Both the position numbers and the translations under genes were made by a program. Below the pieces are notes generated by a model that searched no databases, was not told the origin of the DNA, and saw only the letters and a program-made list of their open reading frames with translations. A stretch of 64,000 bases of DNA from Bradyrhizobium sp. LTSP849 (lineage in GTDB: Bacteria; Pseudomonadota; Alphaproteobacteria; Rhizobiales; Xanthobacteraceae), in contig NZ_JYMR01000023.1 in assembly GCF_000938255.1 (NCBI RefSeq), positions 1-64,000 on the forward strand, written 5' to 3'. Position 1 is the first letter of the stretch. The number at the start of each line of letters is the position of its first letter. This document shows, one piece after another, positions 41,343-48,975 of the stretch.

Positions 41343-41825
41343 ATGCGCCGGATGATGGCCGCGATCGTTGCGCTCGCGCTGTTGGCTGTGCCTGCGGCGC
41401 ATGCCGTGCAGCCGGACGAGATCATGTCTGACCCGGCCAAGGAGGTGCGCGCGCGCGACTTGTCGCGCGAGCTGCGCTGCATGGTCTGCCAAAACCAGTC
41501 GATCGACGATTCCGACGCGCCGCTCGCGCGCGATCTGCGGCTTCTGGTGCGCGAGCGGATCGCGGCCGGCGACAGCAACGCGCAGGTGCTCGACTTCCTG
41601 GTCGCACGCTACGGCGAGTTCGTGCTGCTGAAGCCACGCTTCGAACGTCAAACCTTGTTGTTGTGGCTGCTCGCGCCGCTGCTGCTCACCGGCGGCGGCA
41701 TTGCACTGTGGCTGCAACTCCGTCGCCGCTCGCGGAATGGTGCAGACGTACCTGGTCCGCCGCTGACGCCCGACGAAAAAGCGCGGCTCGCCGCATTGAT
41801 GTCCGACGACGCGACCTCGCGCTAG
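41343..41825 (+). CDS. cycL: Cytochrome c maturation thioredoxin-like protein CycL (CcmH)
   Basis: A 160-residue protein; ATG 41343, preceded by GGAG, opens a signal peptide (MRRMMAAIVALALLAVPAAHA). The mature part begins VQPDEIM and carries the redox motif C46-M-V-C49 in LRCMVCQNQSI, which reduces the CXXCH cysteines of apocytochrome c before heme attachment. A C-terminal membrane helix (about 107-128) and a short cytoplasmic tail follow. It is the last gene of cycHJKL, 5 bases after cycK. Confidence 0.96.
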   Translation: MRRMMAAIVALALLAVPAAHAVQPDEIMSDPAKEVRARDLSRELRCMVCQNQSIDDSDAPLARDLRLLVRERIAAGDSNAQVLDFLVARYGEFVLLKPRFERQTLLLWLLAPLLLTGGGIALWLQLRRRSRNGADVPGPPLTPDEKARLAALMSDDATSR

Positions 41826-41845
41826 CGGCGGTCGACAGGTTTTCG

Positions 41846-41863
41846 GGAACTCCATTAAGTTCC
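41846..41863. promoter_or_regulatory. GGAACT inverted repeat upstream of degP
   Basis: GGAACT (41846-41851) and AGTTCC (41858-41863) are exact inverted copies with six bases between them, located 20 bases after the cycL stop and 171 bases before degP. It may be an operator for degP or a weak terminator; there is no T-run. Confidence 0.4.
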
Positions 41864-42034
41864 TGTCAGACAACAACTTTCAGCCTGCGATAAACTGCCG
41901 CATGCGGGGCGCGCCTTCATTACAAAAGTTTAACCCCACAGCCAGCGCGCGGTAAGGCGGAAGTCCCCATCTTCAGGACCGTAAGGTGTCGCCCATCGGC
42001 ACCAAATGGATTTCAAGGCCCTGGAGACCTCCGC

Positions 42035-43609
42035 ATGACCGACCGTCCCGATCTTACGAACCTTCCGTCCTACCGGCAGCCCCGCCGGTCGGTTTTTTCG
42101 GCCCGCAAGATCGCGCTGATGGCTTCGGTCGTCGCCGGCTTCGGTATTGCCGTCCACGGCTTCAGCCCGTCGACCTCGCCTGCCGACCTGTTCTCCAGCC
42201 CGGCGCAGGCGCAGGTCAACAATGAGGTCCGCAAGGTTGAGCGCCCGATCGGCTTCGCCGATATCGTCGAGCGCGTGAAGCCGTCGGTGATCTCGGTGAA
42301 GGTCAACATCAAGGAGAAGGTTGCCAGCAACGACAGCGATGATGATTCCTCGCCGTTCCAGCCGGGCTCGCCGATGGAGCGCTTCTTCCGCCGCTTCGGC
42401 GGACCGGACGGCTTCCCGGGCCAGAAGGGTGGTCGTGGCCGCGTCGTGCAGGGCCAGGGCTCCGGCTTCTTCATCTCGGCCGACGGCTTTGCCGTGACCA
42501 ACAACCACGTGGTCGACGGCGCCGACAAGGTCGAGGTCACGACCGACGACGGCAAGACCTACAGCGCCAAGGTGATCGGCACCGATCAGCGCACCGACCT
42601 CGCTCTGATCAAGGTCGAGGGCAGCTCGAACTTCCCGTTCGCCAAGCTTGCCGACGGCAAGCCGCGGATCGGCGACTGGGTGCTGGCGGTTGGCAATCCC
42701 TTCGGCCTCGGCGGCACTGTGACCGCCGGCATCGTCTCGGCGAGCGGCCGCGACATCGGCAACGGTCCCTATGACGATTTCATCCAGATCGACGCGCCCG
42801 TGAACAAGGGCAATTCCGGCGGTCCGGCTTTCGACACCAATGGTGAAGTGATGGGTGTCAACACCGCGATCTACTCGCCCTCCGGCGGCAGCGTCGGCAT
42901 CGCATTCTCGATCCCGGCCTCCACCGTGAAGACGGTCGTTGCCCAGCTCAAGGACAAGGGGTCGGTCAGCCGCGGCTGGATCGGCGTGCAAATCCAGCCG
43001 GTGACATCCGACATCGCCGACAGCCTCGGCATGAAGAAGGCCGAAGGCGCGCTGGTGGCGGAGCCGCAGGCGAATGGTCCGGCGGCCAAGGCCGGCATCG
43101 AGTCCGGCGACGTGATCACGTCGGTCAACGGCGAATCCGTCAAGGACGCCCGTGAGCTCGCCCGCACCATTGGCGGCCTGGCGCCCGGCGCGACCGTGAA
43201 GCTCAACGTGCTGCACAAGGGCCAGGACAAGGTCGTGAACCTAACCCTCGGTCAGCTGCCGAACACGGTCGAGGCCAAGGCTGATACCGATAACGACAGC
43301 GGCAAGGGCGCGAGCAAGGGCACCGACGTGCCGAAGCTCGGCATGACCGTTGCGCCCGCCAATTCCGTGGCCGGTGCCGGCAAGGACGGCGTCGTGGTCA
43401 CCGAAGTCGATCCGAAGAGTGCTGCGGCCGAACGCGGCTTCAAGGAAGGCGACGTGATTCTCGAAGTCGGCGGCAAGAGCGTGAGCACTGCCGGCGATGT
43501 CCGCGACGCCATCAACACGGCGCGGACCGACAACAAGAACAGCGTCCTGATGCGGGTGAAGAGCGGCGGCCAGTCGCGCTTCGTCGCAGTGCCCCTCGCC
43601 AAGGGTTAA
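42035..43609 (+). CDS. degP: Periplasmic serine protease DegP/MucD-type (Do family)
   Basis: A 524-residue protein with a signal anchor (about 25-43) and likely cleavage at AQA-Q59/60. The protease domain has the triad H158 (NNHVVDGA), D188 (TDLALI) and S261 (KGNSGGPAF). Two PDZ domains follow (about 325-410 and 440-520), for substrate binding and oligomerisation. It degrades or refolds damaged envelope proteins. Start at ATG 42035. The following response regulator and kinase pair is a plausible controller; a rho-independent terminator lies downstream. Confidence 0.95.
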   Translation: MTDRPDLTNLPSYRQPRRSVFSARKIALMASVVAGFGIAVHGFSPSTSPADLFSSPAQAQVNNEVRKVERPIGFADIVERVKPSVISVKVNIKEKVASNDSDDDSSPFQPGSPMERFFRRFGGPDGFPGQKGGRGRVVQGQGSGFFISADGFAVTNNHVVDGADKVEVTTDDGKTYSAKVIGTDQRTDLALIKVEGSSNFPFAKLADGKPRIGDWVLAVGNPFGLGGTVTAGIVSASGRDIGNGPYDDFIQIDAPVNKGNSGGPAFDTNGEVMGVNTAIYSPSGGSVGIAFSIPASTVKTVVAQLKDKGSVSRGWIGVQIQPVTSDIADSLGMKKAEGALVAEPQANGPAAKAGIESGDVITSVNGESVKDARELARTIGGLAPGATVKLNVLHKGQDKVVNLTLGQLPNTVEAKADTDNDSGKGASKGTDVPKLGMTVAPANSVAGAGKDGVVVTEVDPKSAAAERGFKEGDVILEVGGKSVSTAGDVRDAINTARTDNKNSVLMRVKSGGQSRFVAVPLAKG

Positions 43610-43748
43610 GCCTCAGGAGGCTACGAAATGAAGGGTGTCGCCGGCATCAGTCGCCCCCGCCGACGGCGCCCTTCGGGGGAGCAGCGTAACGTTCGCTTCC
43701 CCAGTCTACCTTCCGGTGGAATTACGCCCCCCTCCGTCGGAAGGCCTA

Positions 43749-43787
43749 GGGCGGTGAGGTCCCCCCAGCTTCACCGCCCGCCTTTTT
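43749..43787 (+). terminator. Rho-independent terminator after degP
   Basis: GGGCGGTGA (43749-43757) pairs with TCACCGCCC (43771-43779), followed by GCC and TTTTT (43783-43787). It lies 140 bases after the degP stop, before the next response regulator gene. Confidence 0.88.
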
Positions 43788-43881
43788 CTCGATGCCAGAG
43801 TCCCTCACTCGGCTTGCATGCGATTGCCGCTCGCGCCATGTTTAGAGAAGGTTGACCTCCTTGACCGCCGCCGAACGCACA

Positions 43882-44562
43882 ATGCGCCTCCTCATCATTG
43901 AAGACGACCGCGAATCCGCCGACTATCTCGTGAAGGCGTTTCGCGAAGTCGGACACATTGCCGACCACGCCGCCGACGGCGAGGAAGGCCTCGCCATGGC
44001 CGAGAACGGTGATTACGACGTGCTCGTGGTCGACCGCATGCTGCCCAAGCGCGACGGCCTGTCGCTGATCGGCGCGCTGCGCGACAAGGGCGAATCCACG
44101 CCAGTGCTGATTCTCTCGGCGCTCGGGCAGGTCGACGACCGCATCAAGGGCCTGCGTGCCGGCGGCGACGATTATCTGCCAAAACCCTATTCCTTCGCCG
44201 AGCTGCTGGCCCGCGTCGAGGTGCTGTCGCGCCGCCGCGGCGGTCCGGCCGAGGACACGCTCTACCGTGTCGGCGATCTCGAGCTTGACCGGCTCTCCCA
44301 TCGCGTCGCCCGCGGCAAGGACGAGCTGACGCTCCAGCCGCGCGAATTCCGCCTGCTCGAATACCTCATGAAACATGCCGGCCAGGTGGTGACGCGCACC
44401 ATGCTGTTGGAGAACGTCTGGGACTATCATTTCGATCCGCAGACCAACGTGATCGACGTGCACATTTCGCGGCTGCGCTCCAAGATCGACAAGGGTTTCG
44501 AGCGGCCGCTGCTGCACACGATCCGCGGCGCCGGGTATATGATCCGTGACGGCGTTCGGTAA
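43882..44562 (+). CDS. Two-component response regulator
   Basis: A 226-residue OmpR-family regulator. I place the start at ATG 43882 (MRLLIIEDDRESADY); TTG codons at 43852 and 43861 are in-frame alternatives close to an AGAAGG. The receiver has phospho-acceptor D51 and the DDYLPKPYSF lysine; the C-terminal winged helix has REFRLLEYLMKH and VIDVHISRLRSKID. It overlaps the kinase gene by 17 bases, making a clear two-component operon downstream of degP. Probably it controls an envelope stress response; the stimulus is unknown. Confidence 0.92.
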   Translation: MRLLIIEDDRESADYLVKAFREVGHIADHAADGEEGLAMAENGDYDVLVVDRMLPKRDGLSLIGALRDKGESTPVLILSALGQVDDRIKGLRAGGDDYLPKPYSFAELLARVEVLSRRRGGPAEDTLYRVGDLELDRLSHRVARGKDELTLQPREFRLLEYLMKHAGQVVTRTMLLENVWDYHFDPQTNVIDVHISRLRSKIDKGFERPLLHTIRGAGYMIRDGVR

Positions 44563-46006
44563 ACTCGTCCGCACCACGGCATTCCGGCTGACGCTGGTCT
44601 ACCTGTTCCTGTTTGCGATTTTCGCAGCCTCGCTGCTTGGCTATTTTGCCTGGAATACGCGGCGGCTGATCACCGAAGAGATCACGCAGACGGTCAATTC
44701 CGAGACCTCGGAGATCAACGAGATCTACGGCCGCCGCGGTCTCTACGGCCTCGTGCGCACGATCGAATATCGCGCGCTGCGTCCGGGCGCCAATCTCTAC
44801 CTCGTGACCACGCCGACGGGGCAGGCGGTTGCCGGCAATGTCGGCTCGCTGGCGCCGGGCGTGATGGCGACGGCGGGCTGGACGGAGACGGCCTACAAGC
44901 GGATCGAGGACGCCGACGACCGCGACCATCGTGCGCTGGTGCGGGTCACTGAACTCGAAAACGGCTTCCGGCTCCTGATCGGCCGCGACCTCGACGAGCG
45001 GCGGCGCCTGTTCGGCATCGTCGCCAAGGCGGCACAATGGTCGATCCTGATCGTCGTCGTGCTCGGCCTCGGCGGCGGCGTCTTCGTCGCCCGCAGGGTG
45101 CTGACGCGCATCGACGCGATGTCCGGCACGGCGCATCGCATCATGACCGGCGATCTCAGCGAGCGGTTGCCGGTCGGGCGCAGCGGCGACGAGCTTGACC
45201 GCCTCGCCGAAAACCTCAACGCCATGCTGGAGCGGATCGAGGCGCTGATGGCGGGGCTGAAGGAAGTCTCCGACAACATTGCCCACGACCTCAAGACCCC
45301 ACTGACACGGCTCCGTAACCGCGCTGAGGAGGCGCTGGCGAAGTCGGGCTGCGAGGCCGACTACCGCGCGGCATTGGAGCGAACCATCGAGGAATCCGAC
45401 GGGCTGATCCGCACCTTCAACGCGCTCCTGATGATCGCGCGCGCGGAGTCCGGTCAGGCGCGCGGCAATATGGATGATTTCGATGCCGCCGAGGTCGCCA
45501 GCGGCATCCACGAGCTCTATGAGCCGCTCGCCGAGGACGACGGCATGACCTTGAAGGTCAAGGCGGAGGTAGCGCTGGTTCACGGCAATCGCGAGCTGAT
45601 CAGCCAGGCGCTCGCCAATCTGGTCGAGAACGCCATCAAATATGGCAAGCCGGCGACGCAGGCGGCGGGAACCGTGGTCAGCATGGACAGCCGTCAGATC
45701 ACGATCGAGGCCAGGCGCGAGGGCGACCAGGTGCTGCTCAGCGTCACCGATCGCGGGTCCGGAATTCCGGAAGGCGACCGCAAGCATGTCGTCGAGCGCT
45801 TCGTGCGGCTTGAGGCGAGCCGTACGCTGCCGGGCTCCGGCCTCGGCCTCAGCCTCGCTTCGGCTGTTGCCACACTGCATGGTGGTGAATTGCGCCTAGG
45901 CGACGCCCTGCCCGGCCTCGTCGCCACGCTGGCGCTGCCGGCCCGCGCGGGCGCCGGCGACAGGGTTGCTCCTCCAATAGCGGATGTGCCACAGAAGGTG
46001 GCATGA
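44546..46006 (+). CDS. Sensor histidine kinase partner
   Basis: A 486-residue kinase starting at GTG 44546 within the regulator gene (17-base overlap). Membrane helices at about 14-36 and 164-184 enclose a periplasmic domain (about 40-160). A HAMP domain (about 185-235) is followed by H247 in NIAHDLKTPLTRLRNRA and a HATPase domain with NLVENAIKYG, DRGSGIPE and GSGLGLSLA. The H-box type resembles CpxA/PhoR-like metal or envelope sensors. Its stop overlaps the glnE start (ATGA), so glnE may be co-transcribed with the pair. Confidence 0.92.
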   Translation: MTAFGKLVRTTAFRLTLVYLFLFAIFAASLLGYFAWNTRRLITEEITQTVNSETSEINEIYGRRGLYGLVRTIEYRALRPGANLYLVTTPTGQAVAGNVGSLAPGVMATAGWTETAYKRIEDADDRDHRALVRVTELENGFRLLIGRDLDERRRLFGIVAKAAQWSILIVVVLGLGGGVFVARRVLTRIDAMSGTAHRIMTGDLSERLPVGRSGDELDRLAENLNAMLERIEALMAGLKEVSDNIAHDLKTPLTRLRNRAEEALAKSGCEADYRAALERTIEESDGLIRTFNALLMIARAESGQARGNMDDFDAAEVASGIHELYEPLAEDDGMTLKVKAEVALVHGNRELISQALANLVENAIKYGKPATQAAGTVVSMDSRQITIEARREGDQVLLSVTDRGSGIPEGDRKHVVERFVRLEASRTLPGSGLGLSLASAVATLHGGELRLGDALPGLVATLALPARAGAGDRVAPPIADVPQKVA

Positions 46007-48975
46007 ACCATTCCGCGCCGGGAAACGCGGACAAGCATGGTGAGAGCCTGGCCGCGCGCTTCGCGGAGGCTCCCCATATTGCCGCTTCCGCAACCGACGA
46101 ACCACGTTTCGAAAATTGGCTGGCCGAGCTTGAGCCGTCACAATTGGCCCGTCTCGAAGCGCTGCTGATTCATGCCTTCGTGCGGGATATCCTGGCCGGC
46201 ATTGCGGAATTCTCGCCCTATCTGTTCGAGCTGATTCGCGCCGATCCGTTGCGGCTGATCCGGCTGCTCGAATCCGATCCGGATACGCATTTGGCGGCGC
46301 TGATCGCAGAAGCGAGGGGCGCGGTGCTCGCAGCTACCGATGAGGCCGAGGTGATGCGGCTGCTTCGCCGCATGAAGGCGGAGGCGGCGCTTCTGATCGC
46401 GCTGAGCGACATCGGCGGCGTCTGGCCGGTGATGCGGGTGACGGCTGCGCTGACCGATGTCGCCGTGTCCTCGGTGCAGGCGGCGCTCCAGTATCTGCTG
46501 CGGCAGGAAGCCGCACGCGGCAAGCTTATTCCGCCTGATCCCGAGGCGCCGGAGATCGGCTGCGGCCTGATCGTGCTCGCGATGGGCAAGATGGGCGCAG
46601 GCGAGCTGAACTATTCCAGCGACATCGACCTCATCGTGTTCTTCGATCCCGACAACACGACGCTCGCGCCCGATATCGAGCCGCAGCCGTTCTTCGTCCG
46701 GGTGACGCAGGGGATGGCGCGCATTCTCCAGCAGCGCACCTATGACGGCTACGTCTTCCGTGTCGATTTGCGGCTGCGTCCGGATCCATCTTCGACACAG
46801 GTGGCGATCTCGCGCGACGCCGCGCTGCACTACTACGAGCGGGAAGGGCGGACCTGGGAGCGTGCCGCGATGATCAAGGCGCATGCCTGTGCCGGCGATC
46901 CCAGGGCGGGCGAGGCGCTGCTCGCCGAAATCTCCCCCTTTGTCTGGCGCAAGCATCTCGACTTCGCAGCACTTGCCGACGTCCATGACATGAAGCGGCA
47001 GATGCAGACCTATCGCGGCCAGAGCGAGATCGCGGTCGAGGGCCACAACGTCAAGGTCGGCCGCGGTGGCATCCGCGAGATCGAGTTTTTCGCGCAGACC
47101 CAGCAATTGATTGCCGGCGGCCGCCATCCGGAATTGCGGGTGCGGCCGACGCTCGCTGCGCTCAACGTGCTTGCCGCCAGGGACTGGATCACGTTCGAAG
47201 CGCGCGAGGAGTTGACCAGGGCCTACGAATTCCTGCGCCGGGTCGAGCACCGCCTCCAGATGATCGCTGACGAGCAGACTCATGCGCTGCCCGACGACAA
47301 GGAGGCGGTCGAGCGCTTCGCCTGGTTCTTCGGCTATGAGAGCCGCGAAGCATTTGCGCGCGATCTGCTGCGCCAGCTCGAAATCGTTCAGGGGCATTAC
47401 GAAAAGCTGTTCGAGGGCGACGACCCGACCGGAACGGCAAGCCTGCCGGCCCTCGACTACCGCGCCGGTCCGGAAGATCCGCGCCTGCTCCAGCACCTGA
47501 CGACGCTCGGCTTCAAGAAGCCCGCTGCCGTCGCGCAGACCGTCTCTGACTGGATCACCGGCGACTACCGCGTGTTCCGCGTTGAGGCGACGCGAAGCGC
47601 CTTTGTCGAGTTCGTGCCGGCGCTGATCGTCGGCCTCGCGCATGCCGAGGAACCGGACCGCGCGGTCGTGGCGTTCGATCATTTCCTCAGCGCGCTTCAA
47701 CGTGGCGGGCGATTGATCACGCTGCTCGGCCAGAATCGCAATCTCGTCGCGCTCGTGGCCCTGGTGCTGGGCGCCGCCCCGCGGCTTGGTGAGATGCTGG
47801 CGCGACAGCCGCAGCTCATGGACGGGCTGATCGATCCGCGCTTCTTCGGTGCGATGCCGGACAGGCGGGAATTGTCGGCCCGGCTTGCGACCACCGTGCA
47901 GGACGCGGGGTCTTACGAGGAATTCCTCGATCGCCTGCGTCTGTTCGGGCAGGAGAGCCTGTTCCTGATCGGTACGCGCATCCTCTCCGGCACCGTCTCG
48001 GCGCAGCAGGCGAGCACGGCCTTTGCCGACGTCGCCGAAGGCATCGTCCACACCGTGCATGGCCTGGTCGCGGATCGCTTCGCCGCCCAGCACGGGCGGA
48101 TCAAGGGGCAGGAGACCGCGATCATCGCCATGGGCCGGCTGGGCGGCCGTGAGATGACCGCGTCCTCGGATCTCGACCTGATTCTGCTCTATGATTTCGA
48201 CAGCGACGATCCGGACTCCGATGGGTCGAAGTCGCTCCAGGGCGCGCATTATTTCGCCCGCTTCACCCAGCGCCTGATCAGCGCCTTCACCACCCGCACC
48301 AATTACGGCGTGCTCTATGACATCGACATGCGGCTGCGTCCCTCCGGGCGCGCCGGGCCGGTGGCGTCAAGCCTTGCCTCCTTCGCCGACTATCAGGCCA
48401 ACGAGGCCTGGACCTGGGAACACATGGCCCTGACGCGTGCGCGCGTTGTGTCGGCATCGCCCGAATTCGGCGCGCGGATCGAGAGCATCATCCGCGAGGT
48501 TCTGACCCGGCGACGCGATACCGTGGTCATCGCCAACGATGTCGCCGACATGCGCCGCGCGATTGCGCAGGAGAAGGGCGAGACCGACTATTGGGATCTC
48601 AAATATGCCGCCGGCGGCATAGTCGACATCGACTTCATCGCGCAATATCTCCAGCTCGTGCACGCGCATGACAAGCCGGGGATTCTCGACGTCAGCACGG
48701 TGCAGGTGCTGGACAATGCCGCCAAGCTCGGCGTGCTCCCGCACTCAGAGGCGGAGATATTGCGTGCGGCTGCGCGGCTCTACCAAGATTTGACGCAGAT
48801 CCTGCGGCTGTGCGTCAGCGACCGCTTCAAGCCGGAAACCGCGGGCGTGGATCTTCAGCGTGTCATGGCGCGCGCTGGCGATGCCCCCGACTTCTCGTCG
48901 CTCGAGGCGCGCGTGAAGGAGACGCAAACCGAGGTACGGCGCGTGTTCCTGGCCTTGGTCGGCAATCGCGGCTAA
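46003..48975 (+). CDS. glnE: Glutamine synthetase adenylyltransferase/deadenylase GlnE
   Basis: A 990-residue bifunctional enzyme with two nucleotidyltransferase domains. The N-terminal adenylyl-removing domain has GAGELNYSSDIDLIVFF (about residues 200-216) and the C-terminal adenylylating domain GGREMTASSDLDLILLYDF (about 711-729). Each is followed by the family's helical repeats and LRLRPDPSST / MRLRPSGRAGPV motifs. It adds or removes AMP on glutamine synthetase under control of PII proteins and glutamine. Its start overlaps the kinase stop (ATGA). It converges with the molybdoenzyme gene (4-base overlap of the ends). Confidence 0.97.
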   Translation: MNHSAPGNADKHGESLAARFAEAPHIAASATDEPRFENWLAELEPSQLARLEALLIHAFVRDILAGIAEFSPYLFELIRADPLRLIRLLESDPDTHLAALIAEARGAVLAATDEAEVMRLLRRMKAEAALLIALSDIGGVWPVMRVTAALTDVAVSSVQAALQYLLRQEAARGKLIPPDPEAPEIGCGLIVLAMGKMGAGELNYSSDIDLIVFFDPDNTTLAPDIEPQPFFVRVTQGMARILQQRTYDGYVFRVDLRLRPDPSSTQVAISRDAALHYYEREGRTWERAAMIKAHACAGDPRAGEALLAEISPFVWRKHLDFAALADVHDMKRQMQTYRGQSEIAVEGHNVKVGRGGIREIEFFAQTQQLIAGGRHPELRVRPTLAALNVLAARDWITFEAREELTRAYEFLRRVEHRLQMIADEQTHALPDDKEAVERFAWFFGYESREAFARDLLRQLEIVQGHYEKLFEGDDPTGTASLPALDYRAGPEDPRLLQHLTTLGFKKPAAVAQTVSDWITGDYRVFRVEATRSAFVEFVPALIVGLAHAEEPDRAVVAFDHFLSALQRGGRLITLLGQNRNLVALVALVLGAAPRLGEMLARQPQLMDGLIDPRFFGAMPDRRELSARLATTVQDAGSYEEFLDRLRLFGQESLFLIGTRILSGTVSAQQASTAFADVAEGIVHTVHGLVADRFAAQHGRIKGQETAIIAMGRLGGREMTASSDLDLILLYDFDSDDPDSDGSKSLQGAHYFARFTQRLISAFTTRTNYGVLYDIDMRLRPSGRAGPVASSLASFADYQANEAWTWEHMALTRARVVSASPEFGARIESIIREVLTRRRDTVVIANDVADMRRAIAQEKGETDYWDLKYAAGGIVDIDFIAQYLQLVHAHDKPGILDVSTVQVLDNAAKLGVLPHSEAEILRAAARLYQDLTQILRLCVSDRFKPETAGVDLQRVMARAGDAPDFSSLEARVKETQTEVRRVFLALVGNRG

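Noticed and set aside
46138..48249. A 703-codon minus-strand frame antisense to glnE
   Set aside because: High-GC bias produces long antisense frames; the plus strand clearly encodes GlnE.
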